A stretch of DNA of 12,529 nucleotides from Pseudomonadota bacterium. GTDB taxonomy: Bacteria; Pseudomonadota; Alphaproteobacteria; Acetobacterales; Acetobacteraceae. Of this stretch, positions 7,463 through 12,529 are shown in pieces. Position 1 is the first letter of the stretch; each line of letters starts with the position of its first letter. Location: the NCBI GenBank assembly GCA_021845835.1, contig JAJZVE010000025.1:1-12529 (forward strand), in the 5' to 3' direction. The notes beneath the pieces are model-generated. The model did not search any database. It saw nothing but the letters and a program-made list of their open reading frames with translations, and was not told where the DNA came from. Made by a program: the position numbers and the translations under genes.

Positions 7463-8211
7463 GCAACCTCGCGGACAACATCTTCGGGCCGCTGATCCCT
7501 GCCGCCGGGAAGCCTTTGCCGCCCTACTACGGCCCTGTAGGCACCGAGACGACGCAGGGCATGCAGAGTGCGGATGGACGGCCGTTCGATCCGCTGGTGG
7601 GCAACAGCGCGGCGCTGGGCATGCCGATGACGGCATCCCACGATATGCGACTGACGGACGCGGCCGGCAACCCGACGCCGCGCGCCGAGAACGCCGCGAA
7701 CATGATGATGGGGTTCGTGGGTGGGACCGCGCCGGGTGAAGGAGTATTGGCGCATCATGCGACGTGGGAGCAATTTGATAAGCCAGATTTTTCGAAACTT
7801 GGGGAATCCACGCATCCGAATGTCGCAGGAATGCCTAATGAGAATTGGGCCATGAATTTGGCAAAGTCTGGGTTCTGGACAGCGAAAAACAGTGTTGCGG
7901 ATAAAATAGCCGCACCTATTGATATGCAGTTTCTTTTGAATGGAAATATGAAAAATTACCGCAGCCTCGATTCTCTTGAGGCGGCAATAAGAAAAGCAGG
8001 TGGCCCGAATGAATTTCGGGATTCCATGATAAAGAATGGTTATTCTCACGCAAAAGTTAAAGACGAAGAAATGGGGACCACGTCTTTTGTTACTTTTAAC
8101 CCTAATGACATCCTCCGCAAATACGGCCTCGCCGGCCTGACCGTTGGCGGTGGTGCAGCGAGTGCGGGCAACGTGTTCGGGTCGCTTGTCCCCGCGCAGG
8201 GAAATCAGTGA
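7459..8211 (+). CDS. ADP-ribosyltransferase-like protein inside an ejection-gene cluster
   Basis: A 250-residue protein. ATG 7459 overlaps the previous stop (ATGA) and its own stop overlaps the next ATG (TGATG). Residues 96-218 resemble ART domains of phage polyvalent proteins: LAHHATWEQFDKPDFSKLG at 97-115 (family 'YHGT...F..F', with H100-A-T in place of H-G-T), SGFWTAKN at 137-144 (family 'G.wFT'), NGYSHAKV at 193-200, and SFVTFNPNDIL at 209-219 (family 'yVvFdPsqI'). ARTs of this type modify proteins or nucleic acids using NAD. The core is in AT-rich DNA (7741-8100, 156 G+C of 360 by hand count, 43%), while both ends are GC-rich, so the domain was probably swapped into an older gene. NIFGPLIPAAG (7-17) recurs as NVFGSLVPAQG (238-248). 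No signal peptide is seen. Activity is unproven. Confidence 0.68.
   Translation: MSNLADNIFGPLIPAAGKPLPPYYGPVGTETTQGMQSADGRPFDPLVGNSAALGMPMTASHDMRLTDAAGNPTPRAENAANMMMGFVGGTAPGEGVLAHHATWEQFDKPDFSKLGESTHPNVAGMPNENWAMNLAKSGFWTAKNSVADKIAAPIDMQFLLNGNMKNYRSLDSLEAAIRKAGGPNEFRDSMIKNGYSHAKVKDEEMGTTSFVTFNPNDILRKYGLAGLTVGGGAASAGNVFGSLVPAQGNQ
7477..7509 (+). repeat. Copy 1 of an 11-residue peptide repeat bracketing the ART-like core
   Basis: This stretch encodes NIFGPLIPAAG near the N-terminus of the ART-like protein. It matches copy 2 (8170-8202) at 7 of 11 residues and, by hand alignment, 22 of 33 bases. The substitutions I/V and P/S are mild, so the peptide seems to be what is conserved. Confidence 0.6.
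7741..8118. other. AT-rich insert with foreign base composition
   Basis: G+C falls abruptly after about 7740 and recovers by about 8118. Hand counts give 156 of 360 (43%) for 7741-8100 against 41 of 60 (68%) for 7681-7740. Codons here often end in A or T (aaa, aat, ttt, gat), which is rare in every neighbouring gene. The reading frame is kept throughout. The insert matches the ART-like domain closely, pointing to recent acquisition from a lower-GC phage or element. No terminal inverted repeats or transposase are seen. Confidence 0.85.
8170..8202 (+). repeat. Copy 2 of the 11-residue peptide repeat
   Basis: This stretch encodes NVFGSLVPAQG, three residues before the C-terminus of the ART-like protein. 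It pairs with copy 1 at 7477-7509. Its last codons also supply the AGGGAA ribosome binding site of the next gene, so part of its base sequence may be constrained by that. Confidence 0.6.
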
Positions 8212-10367
8212 TGACAGACGACGTTGTGACGCTGGATCAGGTCCGGCAGATGGTCGGCACTGACCACGGCGATACGGTGACGCTCGACGACCTGAACCGC
8301 ATGGTGAAGCTGCGGCACATGCTGCGCGCGCAGGCCGAGCCACACACCACGCTCGCCGGCATCGAGGGCGCCATCACGCGCGGCCTCGCGCCCTATGCGG
8401 CAGGCGCGGCGGCCGGCGCGGCGGCGGGTGCGCCCCTGGCCGGCGTCGGGGCGGTCCCAGGCGCCGCCGCCGGCATCGGCGCGGTTGCCCTGACCGATCT
8501 CGCGTCCCTCGCGTCGCGCGGCGCGCATGCCGTCCTGGGAACGCCCGTGCTGCCGTCCGCGTCCGAAGTCGTCGGGCGCGGGCTGGATGCGATCGGCGTA
8601 CGCCGTCCGCAGACGGGAACCGAGCGCGTCGTCGAGACGGCAGCGGGCGGTCTCGGTGGCGGCCTGGGCATGGCGAAGGGCGGCGAGGTGCTGGCGAACG
8701 CGCTCGCGGACCCGGCGATGCGTGCCGCCGCCGCGAAACTGGCCGCACGCCCGCTCACGGGGGCTGCCAGCGGCGCCGGATCGGGCGCCGGGCAGCAGGC
8801 GGCGGCGGAGGGCGGCATCGGCGCCGAGGGGCAGTTCCTGGCGTCGCTGTTGGGTGGCGTGCTGGGGGGTGGTCTGGTGGAGGGGCCGGCGGCGTTCGCG
8901 GCCAGCCGAACGCCCGAAGCGATCCAATCCAAGGCTGCCGACACGGTGCTCGGCCGTATGGCACAGGACGCGCGGGCCGGCGGTGTGACGGCGCAGGACA
9001 TTCTGGACCTACGCGCCAAGACGCCGGACAAGCCGCTGACGCTGGCCGATCTCGGCGGCGAGAACACGCTTGCGCTCGCCGGGAAGATGGCGCGCTCACC
9101 CGGCGAGTCGCGGCAGACCATGGCGAACTTCCTGAACACGCGCGACCAGGGCGCCGGCACGCGGCTCGCCGGGGATGTGGACGCGGCGCTCGGTAAGGGC
9201 AGCGGCTATGACACCGCGCGCGAACTGGCGCAGGTGCGCTCCGTGGCCGCGCGGCCGCTCTACGAGGAAGCGTTCGCGCAGCCGGTGACGATGGCCGATG
9301 TGCGGCCGTTCCAGCGGTTCGTAACGGATAAGATCGGTCAGGATGCGCTGGCGAAGGGCCTGCGCGTCGTGGAATTGGAGCATCTGGCCGAGGGGAAGAT
9401 GTTCGATCCGGAGAAATACGGTGTCACCCGAAGCGAGCAGACTGGCAAATGGATCATCGACCCCGACATCCTCGCCGGCAAGAAAGCTCCCAGCATGCGG
9501 ATGCTGGACGCGGTGAAGCGCGGCTATGACGACATCGTGGAGGGCTTCCGCGACCCCACCAGCGGGCGCCTGAACCTGGACCAGTACGGCCGCGCGGTGA
9601 ACGATGTGCGCGCCAACTACACGGGCGCGCTGCGCACCAAGTTCCCGAAATACAACGCCGCTCTCGACGCCTGGGCCGGGCCGTCCCGATCGCTGGACGC
9701 GCTGCGGCAGGGCCAGGGCTTCTCGCTTCGGCGCCCGGAGGAAATCGCGCGCCAGTATGGCGACCTGTCCGCAGGCGACCGGGAATTCTTCAAGCTCGGC
9801 GTGGCGGACAAGCTGCGGACGGAGCTTGCCAAGAAAGGGCCGGCGGCGGACGAGGCGAAGGCCATCATCGGCAGCGACTGGAAGCGCAGCCAGTTGCGCC
9901 CGCTGTTCAATACGGCTGAGGACTACGACCGCTTCATCCACTCCGTCGAGGCGGAGGCGCGCATGTTCGCCACGCGCTACGAGGTGTTGGGCAACTCGAA
10001 AACCGCCGCCCGCGCCGCCGAGGACCAGTCCCCGGACATGGACCCCTACGCCCGTTTCCTGCGGGCGGGCGCGCACGCGGCGCACGGCAACCACCTGAGC
10101 GCGGTGATGAACGTGATGAGCGGCGCGAAGAACCTGCTATCGCGGCCCGATCCGCGGCTGCATGGCGTCATCGCGAACCTCCTGACAGACACCCTCCAGG
10201 GTCCGGACTCCAACGCCCTCCGTCTCCTCCAGGGTTTCGGAAACGGCGCCCCGAGCCGGCCACCAATCGCCGGGCCGATAGCGGCCCCGGCGATCGTCCG
10301 CGGCCTGTCGCCTGCGCTCCCACCAGCGGCGCAACCGATACCGGGCGTCCAGCAGCAGCAGCAATAG
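8211..10367 (+). CDS. gp16-position ejection protein (large virion protein)
   Basis: A 718-residue protein. ATG 8211 is preferred: it overlaps the ART-like stop as TGATG and has AGGGAA 8 bases upstream. An in-frame GTG lies just before it at 8208. Residues 5-15 and 22-32 are a short repeat (VTLDQVRQMV / VTLDDLNRMV). Residues 60-100, 145-160 and 180-225 are Ala/Gly-rich hydrophobic stretches that could insert in membranes. Residues 240-620 form a helical region with landmarks seen in large phage virion proteins (RPLYEEAF, then AVKRGYDDIVEGF, and YEVLGNSKTAARAAED near 600). The tail is Pro/Ala-rich and ends in five glutamines. P22 gp16 is 609 residues and helps DNA cross the inner membrane. A similar job is inferred from position and character. 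Confidence 0.68.
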   Translation: MTDDVVTLDQVRQMVGTDHGDTVTLDDLNRMVKLRHMLRAQAEPHTTLAGIEGAITRGLAPYAAGAAAGAAAGAPLAGVGAVPGAAAGIGAVALTDLASLASRGAHAVLGTPVLPSASEVVGRGLDAIGVRRPQTGTERVVETAAGGLGGGLGMAKGGEVLANALADPAMRAAAAKLAARPLTGAASGAGSGAGQQAAAEGGIGAEGQFLASLLGGVLGGGLVEGPAAFAASRTPEAIQSKAADTVLGRMAQDARAGGVTAQDILDLRAKTPDKPLTLADLGGENTLALAGKMARSPGESRQTMANFLNTRDQGAGTRLAGDVDAALGKGSGYDTARELAQVRSVAARPLYEEAFAQPVTMADVRPFQRFVTDKIGQDALAKGLRVVELEHLAEGKMFDPEKYGVTRSEQTGKWIIDPDILAGKKAPSMRMLDAVKRGYDDIVEGFRDPTSGRLNLDQYGRAVNDVRANYTGALRTKFPKYNAALDAWAGPSRSLDALRQGQGFSLRRPEEIARQYGDLSAGDREFFKLGVADKLRTELAKKGPAADEAKAIIGSDWKRSQLRPLFNTAEDYDRFIHSVEAEARMFATRYEVLGNSKTAARAAEDQSPDMDPYARFLRAGAHAAHGNHLSAVMNVMSGAKNLLSRPDPRLHGVIANLLTDTLQGPDSNALRLLQGFGNGAPSRPPIAGPIAAPAIVRGLSPALPPAAQPIPGVQQQQQ
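8223..8306 (+). repeat. Short tandem peptide repeat at the N-terminus of the gp16-position protein
   Basis: Bases 8223-8255 encode VVTLDQVRQMV and 8274-8306 encode TVTLDDLNRMV, 17 residues apart. Six of 11 residues are identical and the spacing of L, D and M-V is kept. The codons differ at many third positions, so the repeat is old or held at the protein level. Confidence 0.55.
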
Positions 10368-10370
10368 GAG
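10366..10370 (+). promoter_or_regulatory. Shine-Dalgarno sequence separated from its start by a hairpin
   Basis: AGGAG overlaps the TAG stop of the gp16-position gene. It is 30 bases before ATG 10401 in the linear sequence, which is too far for normal use. The hairpin at 10371-10393 begins on the next base; if folded, it leaves a 7-base spacer to ATG 10401. Confidence 0.4.
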
Positions 10371-10393
10371 CGGGACGCCAGCAAAGGCGCCCG
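10371..10393 (+). promoter_or_regulatory. GC-rich hairpin between the gp16-position gene and the accessory genes
   Basis: Eight base pairs with one bulged A: CGGGaCGCC pairs with GGCGCCCG around an AGCAAA loop. It fills most of the 33-base gap between the TAG stop and ATG 10401. No U-tract follows, so it does not look like an intrinsic terminator. It could bring the upstream AGGAG near the start codon, or act as a processing site. Confidence 0.55.
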
Positions 10394-10400
10394 TATGAGG

Positions 10401-10643
10401 ATGGTTCACACCCCCGACCCTACGCCGCCGCCCGCGCGCGCGCAACGATCCGACGATGCCGTCTCCGTCACGATCCGGCGCGGCGATGCGGTGGTAGAGT
10501 TCCGCGTCGCCGGACTGCGCGAGGCGGCAACGCGCATGGGCGCCTACTGGCCCGCGCTGTTCGACGGACCGGCGCGGGAGGTGGCGGCGATGGAGGCGAT
10601 GGCGGTGGCGATCGAGGACGGGTTGCGGGAGCGGCGGACGTGA
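10401..10643 (+). CDS. Small protein of unknown function, first gene of the accessory group
   Basis: From ATG 10401 it is 80 residues; an in-frame ATG two codons upstream (10395) would add MR. Start 10401 is chosen because the hairpin-bridged AGGAG would sit 7 bases away. A GAGG directly before the ATG is too close to serve by itself. The first 20 residues are Pro/Arg-rich and probably disordered. Then VSVTIRRGDAVVEFRVAGL suggests a small beta hairpin, and a helix with REAATRMGAYWPALF and EVAAMEAMAVAIEDGL follows. I do not recognise the family. The stop overlaps the next gene as GTGA, and codon use matches the neighbours, which supports a real gene. Confidence 0.65.
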   Translation: MVHTPDPTPPPARAQRSDDAVSVTIRRGDAVVEFRVAGLREAATRMGAYWPALFDGPAREVAAMEAMAVAIEDGLRERRT

Positions 10644-11014
10644 CGCGGCGGATCGAGGGCATACGGATCGAGTTCATCGACCACGCGGCGCAGCGTTACC
10701 CCACGGCTGGCGATTGGTTCTTCGACGGCGACGTTCTGGTGATCCGCGTCAGCCGGACGGCCGACGAACGCCACCAGCAACTTGTTGCGATGCACGAACT
10801 CGCCGAGGCGCTGATCTGCGTGCGGGATGGGGTGACGGCCGAGGCGGTGGACGCTTTCGACATGGGGCCGGGCGCGACGCTCGCCGATCCCGGCAACTCG
10901 CCCGATGCGCCATACCACGCGCAGCACATGGTCGCGACGGCGATTGAGCGGGTGATGGCGTCGGCGCTTGGCGTGGAGTGGGGCGACTACGACGCGGCAC
11001 TGGAGGGGCTTTGA
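10640..11014 (+). CDS. Phage protein with HELAE motif, possible metal-binding protein
   Basis: A 124-residue protein from GTG 10640, overlapping the previous TGA as GTGA. I recognise the pattern from phage hypothetical proteins: IEFIDHAAQRY and GDWFFDGDVLVIRVS form an N-terminal strand region, then LVAMHELAEALIC (48-60), AVDAFDMG (69-76), PDAPYHAQHMVATAIERVMA (88-107) and GVEWGDYDAAL. H52, E53, E56, H93, H96 and E103 could form a metal site spread over two helices. HELAE resembles the HExxH of zinc peptidases, but the last position is Glu, so a peptidase call is not justified. The stop overlaps the ATP-grasp start, implying joint expression with it. Confidence 0.72.
   Translation: MTRRIEGIRIEFIDHAAQRYPTAGDWFFDGDVLVIRVSRTADERHQQLVAMHELAEALICVRDGVTAEAVDAFDMGPGATLADPGNSPDAPYHAQHMVATAIERVMASALGVEWGDYDAALEGL
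11002..11006 (+). promoter_or_regulatory. Strong ribosome binding site of the ATP-grasp gene
   Basis: GGAGG, followed by two more G, lies 7 bases before ATG 11014, inside the last codons of the HELAE gene. It fixes the start at 11014 rather than at the in-frame ATG 10978, which would overlap the HELAE gene by 37 bases. It is the strongest SD in the window. Confidence 0.8.
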
Positions 11015-12351
11015 TGCGCGTCCTAGTCATCGACACCGAAACCCTGTTCCTCGATTTCGTCCTGCGCGCCGCCGCCGCCGGGCATGATGTGCGCTGGTAT
11101 CGCCACAGTCCACGCAAGCCGATCCACGACGGCGACGGGTTCGCGGGCTTCCAGCGCGTCGCGGACTGGCGCCAGCATATGGCATGGGCGCGCGAGGGGC
11201 TGATCGTCAACACCGGCAACGCCGCGCTGCTGCACGAACTGGACCGCTACCGGGAACTGCCCGGCTACGACCGGGCGATCTTCGGGCCGTCCGTGGCGTC
11301 CGCGCGGCTGGAGATCGACCGCGGCGCCGGGATGGAGGCGTTCAAGGCGGTCGGGATCGAGTTGGTGCCATACCAGACCGTGGCGTCGCTGGACGAGGCC
11401 GAGGCCGTCGCGCGCCGCACCGACCGGGCATTGGTGTTCAAGCCGGCGGGCAGCACGGAGGACAAGAGCGCGACCTACGTTGCGAAAGACCCGGCTGATC
11501 TGGTGGGCTGGCTTCGGCGCAAGAAAGCGCGCGGTGGTCTCGGCAAGGGGCCGTTCATGCTGCAGGACAAGTTGGACATGGTGGGCGAGTTGTCCGTGGC
11601 CGGCTGGTTCGGGCCGGAAGGGTTCCTGCCGGACAAGTGGAACGTCTGCGCCGAGTTCAAGAAGTTCATGGCCGGCGATATCGGCATGGCGACCGGCGAG
11701 ATGGGCAGCGTCACGCAATATGTCCGCTCCGACAAGCTCGCCGCGGAAGCGCTGGAACCGTTGGCGCCGATCCTGCGCACGCTCGGGCACCGGGGGGATA
11801 TCTGCGTCTCGGGCGGCATGGATGCGCGCGGGCGCTTTTCCCCGTTCGAGTTCACCTGCCGGTTCGGCTACCCGGCATGGTTCAACCAATCCGCCTGTCA
11901 CCGCGGCGACCCGGTGGAGTGGATGCGCGACCTGCTCGCCGGCCGCGATACCCTGCGCGTCTCGCACGACGTGTGCGTGTCCGTGGTGCTCGGTGCCGGC
12001 CGCTTCCCCCACAACGCCACGCCGCCGGACCAGATCGAGGGGCTGCCGATCGCGGGCGTGGAGGACGTGATCGACGACCTGCATCTGTGCCAGGTCATGC
12101 GCGGGATGGCACCGGTGATGCAGGGCGGGGAGGTCGTGGACGTGCCGACGTGTCAGGTGGCCGGCGAGTACGTGGCCGTCGCCACCGGCACCGCGCCGAC
12201 CGTGGAGGCGGCGCGCAAGAGCGTCTATGCGACCGTCGATGCGGTTGCGTTTCCGGACAAGATGTATCGGAACGATATCGGCTGTTCCCTGCGGGAATCG
12301 CTGCCGAAATTCCATGCACACGGCTATTATGCCGACATGCGATACGATTGA
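11014..12351 (+). CDS. PurD-like ATP-grasp ligase, diverged
   Basis: A 445-residue protein colinear with glycinamide ribonucleotide synthetase (PurD, about 430 residues). IFGPSVASARLE (89-100) fits PurD 'IFGPTAGAAQLE'; ALVFKPAGSTEDKS (139-152) is the ATP-binding strand and loop; FMLQDKLDMVGELSV (181-195) fits 'IEEFLDGEEAS'; FEFTCRFGYP (278-287) fits 'IEFNCRFGDP'; VAVATGTAPTVEAA and MYRNDIG fit the PurD C-terminal domain. ATP-grasp enzymes join a carboxylate to an amine. Two key PurD features are missing: the N-terminal glycine-rich 'GNGGREH' loop that holds phosphoribosylamine is DTETLFLDF here, and the metal-ligand Asn is Thr281. The natural substrate is probably not the purine precursor. 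A different amide ligation, on a small molecule or peptide, is inferred. Confidence 0.82.
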   Translation: MRVLVIDTETLFLDFVLRAAAAGHDVRWYRHSPRKPIHDGDGFAGFQRVADWRQHMAWAREGLIVNTGNAALLHELDRYRELPGYDRAIFGPSVASARLEIDRGAGMEAFKAVGIELVPYQTVASLDEAEAVARRTDRALVFKPAGSTEDKSATYVAKDPADLVGWLRRKKARGGLGKGPFMLQDKLDMVGELSVAGWFGPEGFLPDKWNVCAEFKKFMAGDIGMATGEMGSVTQYVRSDKLAAEALEPLAPILRTLGHRGDICVSGGMDARGRFSPFEFTCRFGYPAWFNQSACHRGDPVEWMRDLLAGRDTLRVSHDVCVSVVLGAGRFPHNATPPDQIEGLPIAGVEDVIDDLHLCQVMRGMAPVMQGGEVVDVPTCQVAGEYVAVATGTAPTVEAARKSVYATVDAVAFPDKMYRNDIGCSLRESLPKFHAHGYYADMRYD

Positions 12352-12405
12352 TCCCAGCGGCCGACGCCACGTCCCACCGCGACGCCGGCCTGACCCACCG
12401 CAGCG

Positions 12406-12411
12406 AAGGAG
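12406..12411 (+). promoter_or_regulatory. Strong ribosome binding site before a mini-ORF
   Basis: AAGGAG lies 9 bases before ATG 12421. The only frame it serves at that distance is the 18-codon ORF at 12421-12477. Confidence 0.6.
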
Positions 12412-12420
12412 CCGCCGACA

Positions 12421-12477
12421 ATGGGCTATCGCCAGACTGTCCGTACCGGGAACAAGAGTCTATGCCCGAGGACGTAA
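12421..12477 (+). CDS. Possible 18-residue leader peptide ORF
   Basis: ATG 12421 has the second-best SD in the window. The ORF encodes MGYRQTVRTGNKSLCPRT and stops at TAA 12475-12477. That stop overlaps an in-frame ATG (12477) of the following helical protein as TAATG. The peptide is basic and has no recognised family. It may be a coupling leader for the downstream gene or a chance ORF. Confidence 0.35.
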   Translation: MGYRQTVRTGNKSLCPRT

Positions 12478-12529
12478 TGCGCCAGTTGGGGCAGCTTGAG
12501 GGCCGCATGGACGCGATGGAAGCGCGGCA
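12462..12529 (+). CDS. N-terminus of a small helical phage protein (3' truncated)
   Basis: The window ends 22 codons into MPEDVMRQLGQLEGRMDAME, a heptad-like helix. This look is common in small phage proteins encoded near lysis genes, but too little is present for a family call. There are two possible starts. ATG 12462 has only a weak SD. ATG 12477 has GAGGA 4 bases upstream and overlaps the mini-ORF stop. The frame is also open back to TTG 12348 within the ATP-grasp gene, but no phage-like sequence is encoded there. Confidence 0.55.
   Translation, partial: MPEDVMRQLGQLEGRMDAMEAR

Larger units (their letters stand above)
1..12529 (+). mobile_element. Part of the late gene region of a P22-like short-tailed phage or prophage
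   Basis: All supported genes are on one strand and follow the P22 late order: post-coat small gene, gp4-like, gp10-like, fibre, gp7-like, gp20-like, gp16-like. The junctions are overlapping or within a few bases, as is typical of phage late operons. Neither end of the element is in the window. No integrase, repressor, attachment site or host gene is seen, so a free phage and a prophage cannot be told apart. Confidence 0.87.

Noticed and set aside
6284..7636. 450-codon minus-strand frame across the gp20-position gene
   Set aside because: Arg-rich with no motif, and it runs across two well-supported plus-strand genes.
10349..10367. CAG repeat at the end of the gp16-position gene
   Set aside because: Only four CAG plus one CAA codon. 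A glutamine tail this short is common and needs no special explanation.
10371..10393. Hairpin as a rho-independent terminator
   Set aside because: No run of T follows, and the downstream genes have no visible promoter, so a true terminator here would silence them.
10978..11013. In-frame ATG 10978 as start of the ATP-grasp gene
   Set aside because: It overlaps the HELAE gene by 37 bases and lacks a good SD, while ATG 11014 has GGAGG 7 bases upstream and a PurD-like beta strand directly after it.
11023..12321. 432-codon minus-strand frame opposite the ATP-grasp gene
   Set aside because: Its composition is typical of an antisense shadow (His, Arg, Ala, Gly) and the PurD-like protein on the plus strand is clear.
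11014..12351. Calling the ATP-grasp gene purD as a purine-synthesis auxiliary gene
   Set aside because: The glycine-rich N-terminal substrate loop and the metal-ligand Asn are absent, and no other purine gene is nearby.
12348..12461. TTG 12348 as a far upstream start for the last gene
   Set aside because: No SD is seen, and the added residues have no helical or family character. ATG 12462 or 12477 is more likely.
1..12529. tRNA genes, CRISPR arrays, IS elements or att sites
   Set aside because: None seen by eye: no cloverleaf with a CCA-type end, no evenly spaced repeats, no transposase and no integrase.

Overview
The window is a run of late (virion) genes from a tailed phage or prophage. 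Every supported gene lies on the plus strand. The order follows the phage P22 late operon: a small gene normally found just after the coat gene, a gp4-like tail accessory factor, a gp10-like tail hub, fibre genes, then three large proteins in the positions of the P22 ejection proteins gp7, gp20 and gp16. This fits a short-tailed (podovirus-type) phage. By eye the DNA is about two-thirds G+C, which suggests a high-GC host, most likely a proteobacterium. The exact host cannot be read from the sequence, and no integrase, att site, tRNA or host gene is visible.

Layout: 2-317, the end of a small protein and a 60-residue conserved phage protein. 314-3098, gp4-like adaptor, gp10-like hub and a 121-residue tail-associated protein. 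3103-4053, a short tail fibre with a P22-type N-terminal anchor and a gp53-like C-terminal tip. 4050-4637, a small sulfotransferase-like P-loop protein with a TTG start. 4637-7462, gp7-like and gp20-like ejection proteins. 7459-8211, a protein with an ADP-ribosyltransferase-like core in DNA of only about 43% G+C, bracketed by two copies of an 11-residue peptide. 8211-10367, a gp16-like ejection protein. 10401-12351, three accessory genes: an unknown 79-residue protein, a HELAE-motif protein and a diverged PurD-type ATP-grasp ligase. 12421-12529, a possible 18-codon leader ORF and the beginning of a small helical protein.

The genes form one tightly packed operon. Most neighbours overlap by 1-4 bases at stop/start junctions (GTGA, TGATG, TTGA, ATGA), so translational coupling is expected and no internal promoter or terminator is convincing. 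The structural genes build the tail and deliver DNA. The enzymes placed among them (sulfotransferase-like, ART-like and PurD-like ATP-grasp) are the unusual part of the window. The ART-like gene sits between two ejection-protein genes and carries repeated terminal peptides, so it is the best candidate for an undescribed system: a modular effector, possibly packaged in the virion and delivered with the DNA. That role is inference.
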